Of a DNA stretch of 62,000 nucleotides, positions 51,701 to 62,000 are shown piece by piece. The number at the start of each line of letters is the position of its first letter. Positions within the stretch are counted from its first letter, which is position 1. This DNA is from Zygnema cylindricum (lineage: Eukaryota > Streptophyta > Zygnematophyceae > Zygnematales > Zygnemataceae). The notes beneath the pieces are model-generated. The model searched no databases. It was not told where the DNA came from and saw nothing but the letters and a program-made list of their open reading frames with translations. Location: assembly GCA_037447655.1 (NCBI GenBank), contig JBBHKE010003208.1, positions 1-62,000 on the forward strand, in the 5' to 3' direction. The position numbers and the translations under genes are program-made.

Positions 51701-54700
51701 ATGTCAAACAGCCGAATTTCTGATGGAGAAGTGGATATTTTTTGTACATTCGACAATTTGCAGAGTTTTGCATCGGCTTTATCGAGTATCAAATGGAAAA
51801 GAGAACAGGTTTGTAATTTCTGACAGTTATTAAAAAAACATATACAATTTGTTTCGGCACTTTCATCGCCAAGAATTTTGCAGATTATCGAATTAACAGT
51901 CGCTTGAAATTTTTAGTCAGTTTTATCTTTGGGAATTGTTCTGTTTTAATTTTGTTATTTTTTGAAATTGTTCATTCCTGATGGAATTTTATGGTAGTGA
52001 TATTGACTATCACTTTTAAAAAAAAAGTTAGTTAATTTCTATTTATTTTTGCAGTATGGCTCTTTGGAGTTTCAATTCTACAGTTTCATGTATTTATTTT
52101 AACATTGCAAAGCAAAAACTTTCATGTAGGATTTAAATTTCTCTAAACTCTTTCATTTTGTCTAAAAACTTTGTATATTGTCTTTTTTTTAGGGTCTAAA
52201 ATGACCCTTTGCCGTTTAGAATGTTTCTTTAATGTCGAAATTGTCCCTTTTTTTTGTCGAAAGTGTCTCTTTTTTTCATCTAAAATGTCTCTTATTTTTG
52301 TCGAAGGTGCCTCCTTTTTTGTCTAAAATGTCTCTTTTTTTGTCCAAAATGTATGTTTTTTGTATCTGTGAAAGACATAATGTGTTTTTTTTGTCCGAAT
52401 TGTTTCTAGTTGTCTAAATGTGTTTTATTTATCAACTTCTTTAGACATGTTATTATTAATTTCTGTTCTTTAGGATGCCGTTTGTGAGCTTTCGGAGCAC
52501 GGTTTGATTTTTGTAGTGGAGGACCTCCACTGCCTCCACGCAAAGCTCTATTTTCGCAAAGAGGTATACCTCGTCCACTCTCTCTCCCTCTCCCTCTCTC
52601 TCCCTCTCTCTCTCGTCCTCTCCCTGATTCCTAACAAATAAATTGTGTTTCGGAGACGGTTGTTTGGGGATGATCGATACCATGTCTCCCTTTCCTCTCC
52701 TCTTCCTCTCCCTCTCCCTCTCCCTGTCCCTCTCCATCTTCTCCCATACCTAACTCGTGTTTCAGAGACTTGTTTGGGGAAGACATACCACGCCTCTTCC
52801 CTCTCCTTTCCCTCCCTCTCTCCCTCCTTCCCTCTTCTCCCACAATTAACTCGTATTTCGGAGACAGTTGTTCGGGAATACATATTCCCTTTCTACCTCT
52901 CCTCTCCCTCTTTTACGACAACTAACTCGTATTTTGGAGACAGTTCTTTGGGGAATACAGATACTATGTCCCCGTCTCCTCTCCCTCTCCCTCTTTCTCT
53001 CCCTCTTCTCCCGCAAGTAACTGGTCTTTTGGCAACAGCTTTTTGGGAGTACAGTTTCCTTTTTTCCCTCTCCTTTCCCTCTTATACCACAACTAATATT
53101 TCTGAAATCTTTGTCTCTTTCCCTCTCCCTCGTTCTCTCCCTCTTCTCTCATAGCTAACTCATATTTTGGAAACAGCTGTTTGGGAGTACAGATTCCATG
53201 TCTTCCTCTCCTCTCCCTCTGTTGCCACAACTAACTTGTATTTTGGAGACGGTTCTTTAAGGAATACAGATACTGTGTCTCCGTCTCCTATTCCTCTCCC
53301 TCTCTCTCTCCCTCTTCTCCCATGTCTAACTCGTTTTGGAGACCGTTGTGTGGGAGTACAGATTCCATGTCTCCCTCAACTAACTCGTATTTCTGAGGCA
53401 GTTGTTTGGGGAGTACAGATTCCATGCCGATGTCAGACTTCGATTTGCCGTCAGTTTGTCGGTTTTGGTCGACGTTTTGAATGCATTTTCTTCCTCCAAT
53501 AATGCCACTGTCGCAGAACTTCGATATCCGGGGTCCGATATGCAACTTTTGTTGAAGTGGGTTTTCTAAAGATATTTTATAGCATTTTCTTTAATGTCTC
53601 TTAAAGTTTTCATAACATCCCGAAGTAATTCAACTAAATGATGGTTCTATAAGACATTTCCAAGTGAGATTCCTCAACATAATTGCATGTAATTAAGTTT
53701 TAAGAACATTACAATGATTTCACGTTTGCAAAACTTCAATTTCCAGTGTCTAATATCCGACTTTTGTTGAAGAAAGTAACCTAAAGATGAATGTAACATT
53801 TTATAACGATAGTTGTTTATACCATCTATAAGTCAGTTGTATATAATATTTATAGGGAACTTTTCTAGAGATGAGTGTTTACAGCATATCTAAGTGAGTT
53901 TTTAAATATAATTGCACATAACATCTCTCTCTAAGTTTTGTGAAACTTGCGAAATTGTCACGATCACAGAACTTCGAAATCTGGGGTCTATTTTGCAACT
54001 TTTGTTGAAGTAAGTTTTTTGAGATATTGTACCATTTTCAAAAAACACTCATAAATATGTCTAAGTCTTTTAAAGAAAGAGGGAGGGAAGGAGGGAGGCA
54101 GCGAGAGAGGGAGGGGGGTATGGAGGGAGGTAGTGAGGGAGGGAGGTTGAGAGTGTTGTTTCATAACTCTTTCTGTTTCATAACTGCTATGTAATACTTG
54201 TATAACTCCATAAACTCCTCACCTACCTCTTTCATCTTTTTCCGTTGCAAATACCGAGTCAGTATTGGGACCGAAGGATTTATTTTTCAAAAACGCATAG
54301 ACACACCATTATTCTAAAAAGAATCTGGAGTTTAGATGGAAAAAGAAATGTGATGTGCAAGTCATTATTATTGTTAGTATGTTTCCATTTTTCTCAGGGT
54401 GACTGACGCTAATGACACAATCACCGATGCGGAAATTCGTACCCAAATGCCGGAAAGTATCCCTCGAGATTATTCTCTCCGAGAGGAAGGGCAAGTTTCT
54501 TTCGCAGTTAGAGTAAGTACCCTCTCCCTTCCCTCTCCCTCAAATTTCTAAACCCTAGTTTTCTGTTTTTGGTTGAAACTCCTTATACTGAACCTTTTCT
54601 GAACCAAGTTTGTTCTGTTTCTTCTCCTATTTATCCATCTCTTCTCCCCGTTTACCCCCTCCCATCGCTTGTCTCCCTCTCCTCCCACTCCTCCCTGTCC

Positions 54701-57700
54701 TCCCTATTTCGGAACCGAATACTGTTTCTGAACCTGGTTCCTTTTTTTTTTCTCCTCCTATATCTCGATCTTGTTGTTCTTTGGTCTAAAATAGACCGCA
54801 GAACCACCCAAGCTATAGTCTCCCCAGCGATGAGAAAGATTGGCCAATGAACAATCATATTGAATGACCTCCCCTCCATACATAATGGGTATGCAGTAGT
54901 GTTGGGTATCGAGGACCTTTTGCCGATATTCGATATATATCGAATTTCAGGTACCCAATAATCGATATATCGCTTCGATATATCGAAAACCAAATTATCG
55001 CGATATATCACCGATATATCGAGGCATTAATTTTTTTTTTTTTTTTTTTTCCCGATTGGGGGGGGGTATCGTACGATTTTCCGTATGATTTTCCGTACGA
55101 TTTCCCGTACTAGGACTGTACGGACACCAAGTTTTTGCGATATATATCGCGATAATTTATGTTGGTCCCGGTACGATATATCGAGGAATCTGCTCGATCG
55201 ATATTCGATATATCGAATATCAAAATTATCGCGATATGAATTTACCCGATACCCAACACTAGTATGCAGACAACTACCGAAGTTTCATGCAAAACGCCCC
55301 ACAAAGTAATCAGACTACACCAGTGTGTGGAATCGAGCATGTGTAGACAACTTCTAGAGTTTCATGCAAAATGCTCATCAGGGCTTCATCCCAAGAGAAA
55401 CTCTAAATAATGCATAAACATTCCTTAAAGTACTACATTTCGGTCCCTACTTTTCCATGATTGATTGATAGTGTTTTACAAGGCTCTCATGAATATATCC
55501 AATTGTGAGCCACCTATCTCTAACAAAACAAAAAAAGAACAAATGCGCACGTTTTTAGTAATTGGTCTAACGCCACCCAGGGTGATTGTCCATACGCTAA
55601 AAGTTAGCTAAGTTGATTCCTTATACTATAAATTATCAATAATTTGTTTGTATGTACAAAAGCGTCCGTTAAACTAATGATCATCGGACGCCCTATTTGC
55701 CACTAAGTTCTTCATATTTCAAACTCCCTGTACTATTATATGTCCGCCTAATTAAATACGTACGGGTCATCTAACGTGCACTATTACGTGTACGCTGACA
55801 TTTTCGTCAAGTGTTTTTGTTCACTACTCTGTACAATGTAATCTTGTGCGAATAGGCTGTTGGACCACTTGCCGTTTGTCTTTACGCCACATAACTAAAG
55901 ATGGTATTGGCGATGGCCAAAAGAAATCTTTTATATCGGATTGCTTCGATGCTTTGTAGTTTTTTCAAAGTTTTCTATTGTCGTAATAAATGCAGCGATT
56001 CTCTTCGAGTAAAATTGCGCCATATGTCATATCCAGATCGCTTTTTCCGAAGCGATCTTCCAAGTAAATCCGTATCAAATCACCTCGATCGTTTACTCCC
56101 CCAAATTTGTACGTCTTATAGCGTATTATTATGGCTACACTAAAAAGTGTGTGTACGAAACTAAATCTTCAAAAAACAACACATCTCCCACTACTCTTCT
56201 TGAACCTGGTCCATTTTCTGTTTCTTCTCTTATTTTTGGTCTGGTTCAGGATCTCTTAAGTTTTTTATTTGTTTTCTTTTTGTTTTAGTCCCATTTGCTT
56301 AAGGAGGCGATGGAGGATTTGGAGTGGCCGGGGGCGAGTGTGCAGCTCTCTCTCAAGCCGCAGCCGCCGACCGTCACGCTTCGGGCAGAAGGACAAGGAA
56401 GCCTGCAAGTAGGGGGAGGACGTCTGTTGGCTTGGTTGTTTGTTTAATTGTTTGTTTGATTTTTTGTTCGTTTGATTCTTTGAATGTTCCATTGTTTGAT
56501 GGTTTGACGGCTCGATTGTTGGATTGGTTTGACTGGTTGCGGTTCCCATGGTTCCATGGTTGGATTGTCCGATTTTGATTGGTTCAATCGTTTGTTTGTT
56601 CGATCGTATGATTGTTCAATTGTTTGTTGAATTATTTGTTTGTATGTTTGTTTAATTGTTTGTTTGTTTAATTTTTTGATTGTTTGTTTGTTTGTTTAAA
56701 GGTTTGATTGTTTTGATTCTGTTTGTTGGTTCATTTGTTTGTTTGTGTTTGTGTTTGTTTTTGTTTTTGTTTTCGTTCTGGTTTTGGTTTTGGTTTTGGT
56801 TTTGGTTTTGGTTTTGGTTTTCGATTTTGTTTTTGTTTTCGTTTTTGTTTTTGTCTTTGTTTTCGTTTTTGCTTTTGTTTTAGTTTTTCTTTTTTGTTTT
56901 TGATTTTGCGTTTTTGTTTTTGTTTTCGTTTTTGCTTTCATTTTCATTTCGTTTCTGCTTCCGTTCCCGTTTCCGTTTTCTGTATTCGTTTCCGTTTTCG
57001 TTTCCGTTTTCGTTCTTGTTCGCTTGTTTGGTTTATTCTGATTTTGAGTTGATTATATTTCTCGTCACAAGATTTTTTGTATTTGTTTCGACTTTGATGT
57101 TATGTGATGTTTTGTGTCTCTTCACGAAAAATACTTTTCGCTTTGATTTTGACTCTTTGTTTCTGTTTTGTTTGATTTCTTTTTTACTTTTTATTTCCTT
57201 TTTTGAAACAAATTGACGTTTTAAGCATGCTTTTTTGAAACAGATTGAATTTTGTTTTGATCGAAGTTTGGATTTGTTTATCGAGTTCAACTGTGACCAT
57301 GAAGTAACTTTTTGGTAATTTTTCTTACCCCCCTTCCTCGTCTGCCTCTTCCCTCCTTCCCTTTACAACTTTCTCATCTCTCCTTCCCTCCCCTCCCTTT
57401 TTCTCTTCCCTCTTCCCGCTTTTGTCTCCCTGTCCTCTCACCCTCTCTCCCTCCTACCTCTCTCCCCCCTTCCCCTCCTCCCCCTCCCTCCCTCTGCTTC
57501 TTCCCCTCTGCCTCCCTCTCCCACCTCTCCCTCGCCCCCCACACACTTCCTCCCACCCTCTCTTTTTTGTTTTCTTATGTTTGAAAAATATAAAACATCT
57601 ATGTATGCAAATTGCATTTTTAGAGAGAGACATTGAAATTATATAGTGGACAAAACAAAAACCTTAAAACCAAGTACAAGGTCAGGGAATGAAGCAATGG

Positions 57701-58730
57701 AGAGAGACAAGAAAAGTAAAAAATTGTTGCCTTCAATGTAAAGAAAGAGGCTTGGAACCATTTTCAACAACATTTCTTAGAACTACTTGAAATGTACTAT
57801 GATGCAGTACCGAAGTTACATTTTGTATGTACGTTCTGTGCCATACAAAAAAGAAAAAAGATCATTACACAACTACCTATGTGGATCGCTAGTAGGTTAA
57901 ATGTTTTTTTCTACTCCGTGTTCACGTTTTCGATTTCTGTTTGGAGACCCGCCAATCGGAATATAAGATTCTTACCTTTCCATAGCGACCGTCGGATTCA
58001 CAGAGTAGTTGTTTTGAGCGGCAAAAAACTTATTGACTCTCTAATTAGTGATTTATGGTGTACCAAATTACATTTACATCTACCTTTTGTACCATACCGG
58101 ATAGGTTGATGGTTACACACACTACCGTTGGATCGAATTTGATCCAACGATCGAGCTATACTGTATCAGAAAGTTACATTTGCATGTATCTTAGGTTCTG
58201 TACGGAAATTTTCATAACGGGTTCGACGTTTTGTTATTTTGGTCCATAACAGGGCCAAACCTTAAAATTGAGGAGAGTGTTCAAATGACCTTTGTAGGAC
58301 AGCAAATCCCCGAATACTGGTGACCAATTTATACCTACGTTTATGCCTTGTTTCTACTTTTTCCTTAATACTTGAATGTAACACTTTTTATTTATGTTAT
58401 TGTCATAATCTATTCAACTAGCTTTGTTTTCTGTAATAGTTTTTTGTTACTTTTGTTTTCAGGTACAAATACAAATTTTTGAGTGCGACCATCGCGAATA
58501 TTCCCAACAACATTCTCAAAGACAACCGAGGGAGTAAAATGACGATCGACAGTTCGGGTCTCCTGAAAGTTCAACATATTATCAACTTAAAAACTGCAGA
58601 AACGAATCAAGGAGGTAGAGGAGGAGAAGGAGGAGGACAAGCACCAAAAACTTCTTATATTGAGTTTTTTGTGATGCCGGAAGAGGAGATGGAGGGAGGA
58701 GAGGAAGGAGAGGATTCCCAAGAGGGGTGA
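51701..58730 (+). CDS. RAD1: Checkpoint clamp subunit RAD1 (7 exons)
   Basis: Exons 51701-51808, 52474-52563, 53402-53556, 54398-54512, 56289-56408, 57244-57314, 58463-58730. They join in frame (phases 0,0,2,0,0,2) to 308 residues, the usual RAD1 length. RAD1 is the middle subunit of the 9-1-1 (RAD9-RAD1-HUS1) sliding clamp, loaded at DNA damage to activate the ATR pathway in the nucleus. Plant-like blocks in order: ALSSIKWKREQ, DAVCELSEHGLIFVVED, RLRFAVSLSVLVDVL, AELRYPGSDMQLLLK, DAEIRTQMPESIPRDY, LLKEAMEDLEWPGASVQLSL, CDHEVTF, WYKYKFLSATIANIP, DNRGSKMTI, LLKVQHII, SYIEFFVMPEEE. The ATG at 51701 is chosen because homology begins at once after it. The C-terminus is Gly/Glu-rich. All introns are GT-AG. 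The exon 3 donor is weak (gtgggt), while a decayed copy of that exon end 453 bp downstream has gtaagt. Introns hold CT tracts, splice-junction copies and a solo LTR. Confidence 0.95.
52630..53401 (+). repeat. Eight decayed copies of the RAD1 exon 3 splice-acceptor edge in intron 2
   Basis: True junction at 53401/53402: AACTCGTATTTCTGAGGCAG|TTGTTTGGGGAGTACAGATTCC (core TTGTTTGGGGAGTACAG). Copies with the same order (CTAACTCGTATTTTGGAGACAG, then TTxTTTGGG(G)AxTACAGATxCC) sit near 52659, 52769, 52868, 52944, 53039, 53177, 53253 and 53345, each preceded by a CT tract. Several keep cAG at the junction (52868, 52944, 53039, 53177). The exon part in each copy stops after about 25-30 bases. Confidence 0.85.
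53724..54020 (+). repeat. Two decayed copies of the RAD1 exon 3 donor edge in intron 3
   Basis: True end: GAACTTCGATATCCGGGGTC ... CAACTTTTGTTGAA|GTGGGT (53516-53562). Copies: 53730-53780 (AAACTTCAATTTCCAGTGTC ... GACTTTTGTTGAAGAAAGTAA) and 53966-54016 (GAACTTCGAAATCTGGGGTC ... CAACTTTTGTTGAA|GTAAGT). The second copy has a consensus donor and stays open in the RAD1 frame (TELRNLGSILQLLLK). Confidence 0.85.
54060..54155 (+). repeat. GGGA-rich tract in RAD1 intron 3
   Basis: GAGGGAGG-type purine-rich simple sequence, opposite in strand bias to the CT tracts of intron 2. Confidence 0.7.
54772..56181 (-). mobile_element. Solo LTR in RAD1 intron 4
   Basis: Begins TGTTGTTCTTTGGTCTAAAA and ends CTTCAAAAAACAACA, the reverse of the 17-23 kb array LTR termini. 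Flanking 5-mers GATCT (54767-54771) and CATCT (56182-56186) match at 4 of 5, so a true target duplication is likely. 1410 bp including a nested hAT MITE. It leaves the exon 4 and exon 5 splice sites untouched. Confidence 0.85.
54897..55261. mobile_element. hAT-type MITE nested in the solo LTR
   Basis: Terminal repeats TAGTGTTGGGTATCG and CGATACCCAACACTA with a perfect 8-bp target duplication GTATGCAG (54889-54896, 55262-55269). 365 bp, rich in CGATATATCG. An 8-bp duplication and TAG ends fit the hAT superfamily. No transposase. It is younger than the LTR it entered. Confidence 0.9.
56440..57010 (+). repeat. GT-rich simple repeats in RAD1 intron 5
   Basis: TTGATTGTTTGTTTG-type DNA, then (GGTTTT)n at about 56781-56822, then (TTCGTTTTTGTTTT)n. 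Gives false GFGFGF and KTKTKT frames. Confidence 0.88.
57190..57222 (+). repeat. Decayed copy of RAD1 exon 6 acceptor edge
   Basis: TTTTTTGAAACAAATTGACG, about 31 bp upstream of the true TTTTTTGAAACAG|ATTGAA. The copy has AA in place of the acceptor AG. Confidence 0.55.
57325..57565 (+). repeat. CCTC-rich tract in RAD1 intron 6
   Basis: CTTCCCTC/CCTCCC simple sequence directly after the exon 6 donor. Confidence 0.8.
57900..58255. mobile_element. Decayed MITE in RAD1 intron 6
   Basis: TACTCCGTGTTCACG and an interior with CCGTCGGATT, AGATTCTTACCTTTC and ATTAGTGATTTATGGTGTAC recall the mariner-like MITE interior and right end. Flanking GTTACATTT(T)G(T/C)ATGTA segments at about 57810 and 58170 are repeated. 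The boundaries are uncertain. Confidence 0.4.
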
Positions 58731-58764
58731 AGGTGGACTCGGATAATTGTGTAAAAGCATGTAG

Positions 58765-58960
58765 ACAGAATAATTGTTTAAACATGTTTTCCCAAGATTT
58801 TGTTTAAACATGTTTTCCCAAGATTTTGTTTAAACATGTTTTCCCAATATTGTTTAAACATGTTTTCCCATGATTTGTTTAAACGTGTTTTCCCAAGATT
58901 TGTTTAAACATGTTTTCCCAATTACTGTTTAAACCTATTTTCCAAATCATTGTTGAAACG
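58765..58960 (+). repeat. 26 bp minisatellite (GTTTAAACATGTTTTCCCA)
   Basis: Seven or so units of TGTTTAAACATGTTTTCCCA plus AGATT variants, starting 35 bp after the RAD1 stop codon. Each carries the 8-bp palindrome GTTTAAAC and the overlapping AAACATGTTT. It may overlap the RAD1 3' UTR. Confidence 0.88.
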
Positions 58961-58989
58961 CTTTTTCCCAATAATCGTTTAAACAAAAA

Positions 58990-59600
58990 TGTTTCTTCTC
59001 CCCTCCCTCTCCCCCCCCTTCTCCCCATCTCCCACCCCCTCTCCCCATCTCCCACCCCCCCTCTCCCCATCTCCTACCCCTTCCTCTCTCCCTCCCTCTC
59101 CCTCTCCCTCTTCCTCTCTCCCTCCCTCTCCCTCTCCCTCTCCCCCTCCCCCTCTCCCTCACCCCCCCCCCCCCCCCTCTCCCCCCCTCTCTCCCCCTAT
59201 CTCTCCCTCTCCCCCTCTCTCCCCCTCCCCCCCCTCCCCCCCTCCCTCCCCCCCTCACCCCTCCCCCCCCCTCTCCCCCCCTCTCTCCCCCTATCTCTCC
59301 CTCTCCCCCTCTCTCCCCCTCCCCCCCCTCCCCCCCTCCCCCCCTCCCTCCCTCCCTCCCCCTTCCCCTGCCCCTGCCTCTCCCTCCCTCTCCCTCTCCC
59401 TCTCTCTCCCTCTCTCTCCCTCTCCCTCCCTCTCCCCCTCCCCCCTCCCTCTCTCTCCCTCTCTCTCCCTCTCCCTCCCTCTCTCCCTCCCTGTCCCTCC
59501 CTCCCTCCCTACCTACCTCTCTCCCTCCCTCCCCCCCCCTCCCTCTCCCTCTCCCTCTCTCTCCCTCTCTCTCTCACTCTCCCTCTCTCTCTCCATATAT
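58990..59600 (+). repeat. CTCCC pyrimidine satellite
   Basis: Almost pure C/T, with (CTCCCT)n and poly-C runs and an internal duplication of about 110 bp (CTCTCCCCCTATCTCTCCC blocks near 59185 and 59285). Generates a false 296-codon ORF. Confidence 0.92.
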
Positions 59601-60542
59601 ATGTTGTTTTTTTGTCTGTCCAATGTCATTTGTTTCCCCTTGTATGTTTTTTTATTTCATTTTTTTGTAGGGGTTTCCTTCTTCTGTGGCCATTAATTCA
59701 CTTCCCCTTTTTTCTCTCTCCCCTATGTACGCAGATTGGGACTTGTCAAGAAAGATATCCTCCCTGTATTAATGTATGCACATATGAAACATGTATGTAA
59801 TTCTTTCAGACTTAAAATATGCACTTTCAATGATTGGATTCTAATGGGGCTTCTTGACTTCGGCAAAATATTCTTGCTCATCTACCCAAAATTTTCTTCT
59901 AATGAACGTGATTACTATGACCCGTACCAGTGACAATTCAATATTGAAATGTAAGGAGGACACTTCTCGCAAGTTAACTCTTAACAAGAGAATTTATTTA
60001 AGGTGTCAAAAATTTCCCCAAAGCAACTCCCAAAAGACCAAAAACTGAGTTTTTCTATTCCGCCCATCCTATGCCTGTCCACTATTCAGCTACTCCATGT
60101 CACACATTTATGCCAATTTACAAATTTTGAAGGGCAAAAAAACTGAAAGAAAGACCTTATCGCATGCCTAAACATTTTCTACAGCTTTGAAACTAAACAC
60201 CTTTCCATTCCTCTGAACGTAGAAAGAGCATATCTCGCTAATAACAGAAAAAGGTAAAAACTAAATGAAACAATGTGACATAAAACCATACTAGAGTACA
60301 AATACAAAATTATTTTTGCTGTTACAACCTTTAATTTCTTTTATGACGTGTTAGGAACTCACCGGAACCACGACCACTACTCAACATTCATTCCTTTGCC
60401 TTTAAGAAAAGAAAACATCTTCTTGAGGGAGATATATGTTCAACAAAGTTGTGGCACGTTGAAAAGAAATAAAAAAAAGGGTGACACAATATTTAACAAG
60501 GAGAATTGCATGGAGCCCGAATTAAAAACAAAAAATGTGCAG
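59601..60542. other. Stretch between RAD1 and PIF1 3' ends
   Basis: AT-rich, no domain recognised. It must contain the poly(A) sites of the two convergent genes. Confidence 0.4.
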
Positions 60543-62000
60543 TCACAACATTGCATTTAACTCTTCATAAAAGCGAGCCACTTTCGGATGTACCTGTAGG
60601 CCATATTTCCCAAGTTTTGAATGAAAAGAGAGACCGACCAAAACAAGATTGTTAGTTCCCAGAATATTTGCATATGACAACCCCAAATATAGACATATAG
60701 CTGGATATAAAAAACTAAAGTGTGACGCTCAGCAGAAAGAGCTAAAGAATTGAATACAGTGATGTATATTGATCGAAATCGCAAACGATATACCACAATT
60801 TCTGTATATAGTAATACCAAGGAATTAAAATGTAACGACATCGTGATAACTGACAATAACTGACCAACAACTGATCGATAAGCGCACAGAATTCAGTACA
60901 TGAATCTAAAACAGAATATCTTGGGAAAATCTTGACAGAACACTTGATTGAAGCACTCGGCCCGGTTCAGTTCGGTTCGGTTCCAGTGTGGGCAAAACCG
61001 AACAGTTAGGTTTTAAACCGGAATTGAGATATGCAGACTAAACCAAACCGTTGGATTTTGCCGAACCGAACAGTTCTAACAAATAAACCGTCCAGATAAC
61101 TTAGGAACCCTAAAAACGCTAAAGTAAGCCTAGAAAATCCTGAAATGGCGAGCCGTCAAATTTAGTGTACTTCCTCTGAAAATGTACCTCATGTACTTTT
61201 ATCTCTGTAAACGTACATCTATACATTGGTTTATCCAACCAAGTAGTTTTTTAAATCAATCAAACCGAACATTTGGTTTAAACGGTTGCAAATTAACAAA
61301 GCCGAACTGGAAAAAAACAGGTTTGATTCGGTTCGAAACAGTTTTGGCTGAAACCGGGCCAAGTGCTACTTGACTGGACAGATATTCTAGGCACAACATC
61401 CAGAAAAATTAAGGTACAAAGATCAAACATTTTACAGGCAAATTTCGTCATACGTCAAGCGAACCGTACTGAAATTTCTTTTCAGCCTCGACCGATTACA
61501 AAAGACAGTGTTTGAGAAATACAGAAATTAATGTATGTATACTGATGATATGTCAACATCGATATTGATATATCAGGATTAGCGGCGATTCGGTCTATCC
61601 CGGTCCATGTATTGATTATCGAGACTCCTAAAAAGAGTACATATCTTCGACTGAACTCCAAATAAAAAAAAAACAAAAAAAAGACACCAATTGCAGGCGA
61701 AAAAACGCAGAGAGAACAACCGACATACCTTAATCTTTGCGGGATCAAAGCCGAGCAAATGAAGCCCCTCCAACGACTTTACTCGAGATAAGGCGACATA
61801 AACCATTCCATAGTCAAAAGCATTTCTCAAGTCAGTCTCCACTCTATCGAGAGTCATCCCCTGACATTTATGCACCGAGAGAGCCCACGCGAGTGCTAAA
61901 GGCACTTGAGACCGTTTTGCTATCTCCACTCCCCCTTCCTCAATTTGCCATGCCTCTGGTCCGACTATATATTCCGTTCGGTTTGAGGCAAAACGAACCA
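60543..62000 (-). CDS. PIF1-family DNA helicase, last two exons (partial)
   Basis: The exon 62000-61729 runs in from beyond the window and ends at donor AAG|GTATGT. The last exon 60593-60543 starts after CCTACAG and ends in TGA; the junction is phase 0. The coded tail reads VRFASNRTEYIVGPEAWQIE, then RSQVPLALAWALSVHKCQGM and TLDRVETDLRNAF (helicase motif V, HKCQGMTLD), YVALSRVKSLEGLHLLGFDP (motif VI) and VHPKVARFYEELNAML. PIF1 proteins are 5'-3' SF1 helicases acting on replication forks, telomeres and G-quadruplexes in nucleus or organelles. Some plant PIF1 copies are Helitron-borne, but the short separate terminal exon and ordinary PIF1 C-terminus argue for a host gene. The intron holds a MITE. 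Confidence 0.9.
60950..61367. mobile_element. hAT-like MITE in PIF1 last intron
   Basis: Inverted ends AGCACTCGGCCCGGTT and AACCGGGCCAAGTGCT. The interior is rich in GGTTCGGTT / AACCGAAC, typical of some plant hAT MITEs. Flanks ACTTGATT (60942-60949) and ACTTGACT (61368-61375) match at 7 of 8. Confidence 0.65.

Noticed and set aside
56680-57216. GFGFGF / KTKTKT ORFs
   Set aside because: GGTTTT simple repeat in RAD1 intron 5.
58910-59800. 296-codon Pro/Ser/Leu ORF after RAD1
   Set aside because: Almost pure C/T simple sequence; competing frames equally open; no domain.
60543-62000. PIF1 piece as part of a Helitron
   Set aside because: No Helitron 3' hairpin-CTRR end or Rep domain seen in the window, and the C-terminus matches host-type PIF1 with its own small last exon; cannot be fully excluded because the 5' part is outside the window.

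Overview
This is a eukaryotic nuclear window: intron-containing genes, cytosolic tRNA genes, Ty1/copia retrotransposons, MITEs and much simple-sequence intron DNA. The protein-level resemblances point to the green lineage. The checkpoint gene is closest to plant RAD1, there is a legume-type lectin domain with an extensin-like Ser/Pro linker, and the LTR elements are copia-like. The F-type lectin domain, and LTR elements whose primer-binding site matches the anticodon arm of initiator tRNA-Met (known in Drosophila copia), make a non-vascular plant or streptophyte alga more likely than a flowering plant. The species cannot be named from this sequence.

Layout. 1-9.5 kb: repeats, MITE families, minisatellites and two intact tRNA-Ile(AAU) genes on the minus strand. 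9.5-11.2 kb: a complete three-exon GNAT acetyltransferase gene (+). 11.5-15.4 kb: CT-rich and AT-rich satellites and a dead retrotransposon gag. 15.9-23.5 kb: an old repeat carrying an ORF, cut by a recent LTR-internal-LTR-internal-LTR tandem retroelement array (17281-23445) with a perfect 5-bp target duplication (AATAT). 25.1-29.6 kb: a degenerate copia element (-). 31.1-36.9 kb: a second, complete-ended but degenerate copia element (+; LTRs, TSD AAGTG). 37.0-48.0 kb: a lectin gene on the minus strand, reading from high to low coordinate: F-type (fucolectin) domain, an array of homologous Pro/Ser-rich linker exons, then a legume (L-type) lectin domain. 48.2-50.5 kb: MITEs and a satellite made of MITE ends. 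51.7-58.7 kb: a complete seven-exon RAD1 gene of the 9-1-1 checkpoint clamp (+), with a solo LTR and nested hAT MITE in intron 4. 60.5-62.0 kb: the last two exons of a PIF1-family DNA helicase (-), running off the window end.

The two most unusual signals are these. (1) A two-lectin architecture, F-type plus L-type, joined by tandemly multiplied phase 1-1 linker exons. The F-type exon keeps the full H-x24-R-x-D-x4-R fucose motif but is interrupted by an insertion with a tRNA-like core and carries a frame break, so this copy may be dead. (2) Repeated 'exon-edge echoes': decayed tandem copies of a splice junction plus a few tens of bases of exon, laid outward into the flanking intron or 3' flank in both RAD1 and the GNAT gene.

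RAD1 and PIF1 are both genome-maintenance genes, but there is no sign that their proximity is more than chance. All long low-complexity ORFs (SPSPSP, GSEGEG, FQFCFSV types) are simple-repeat artefacts.
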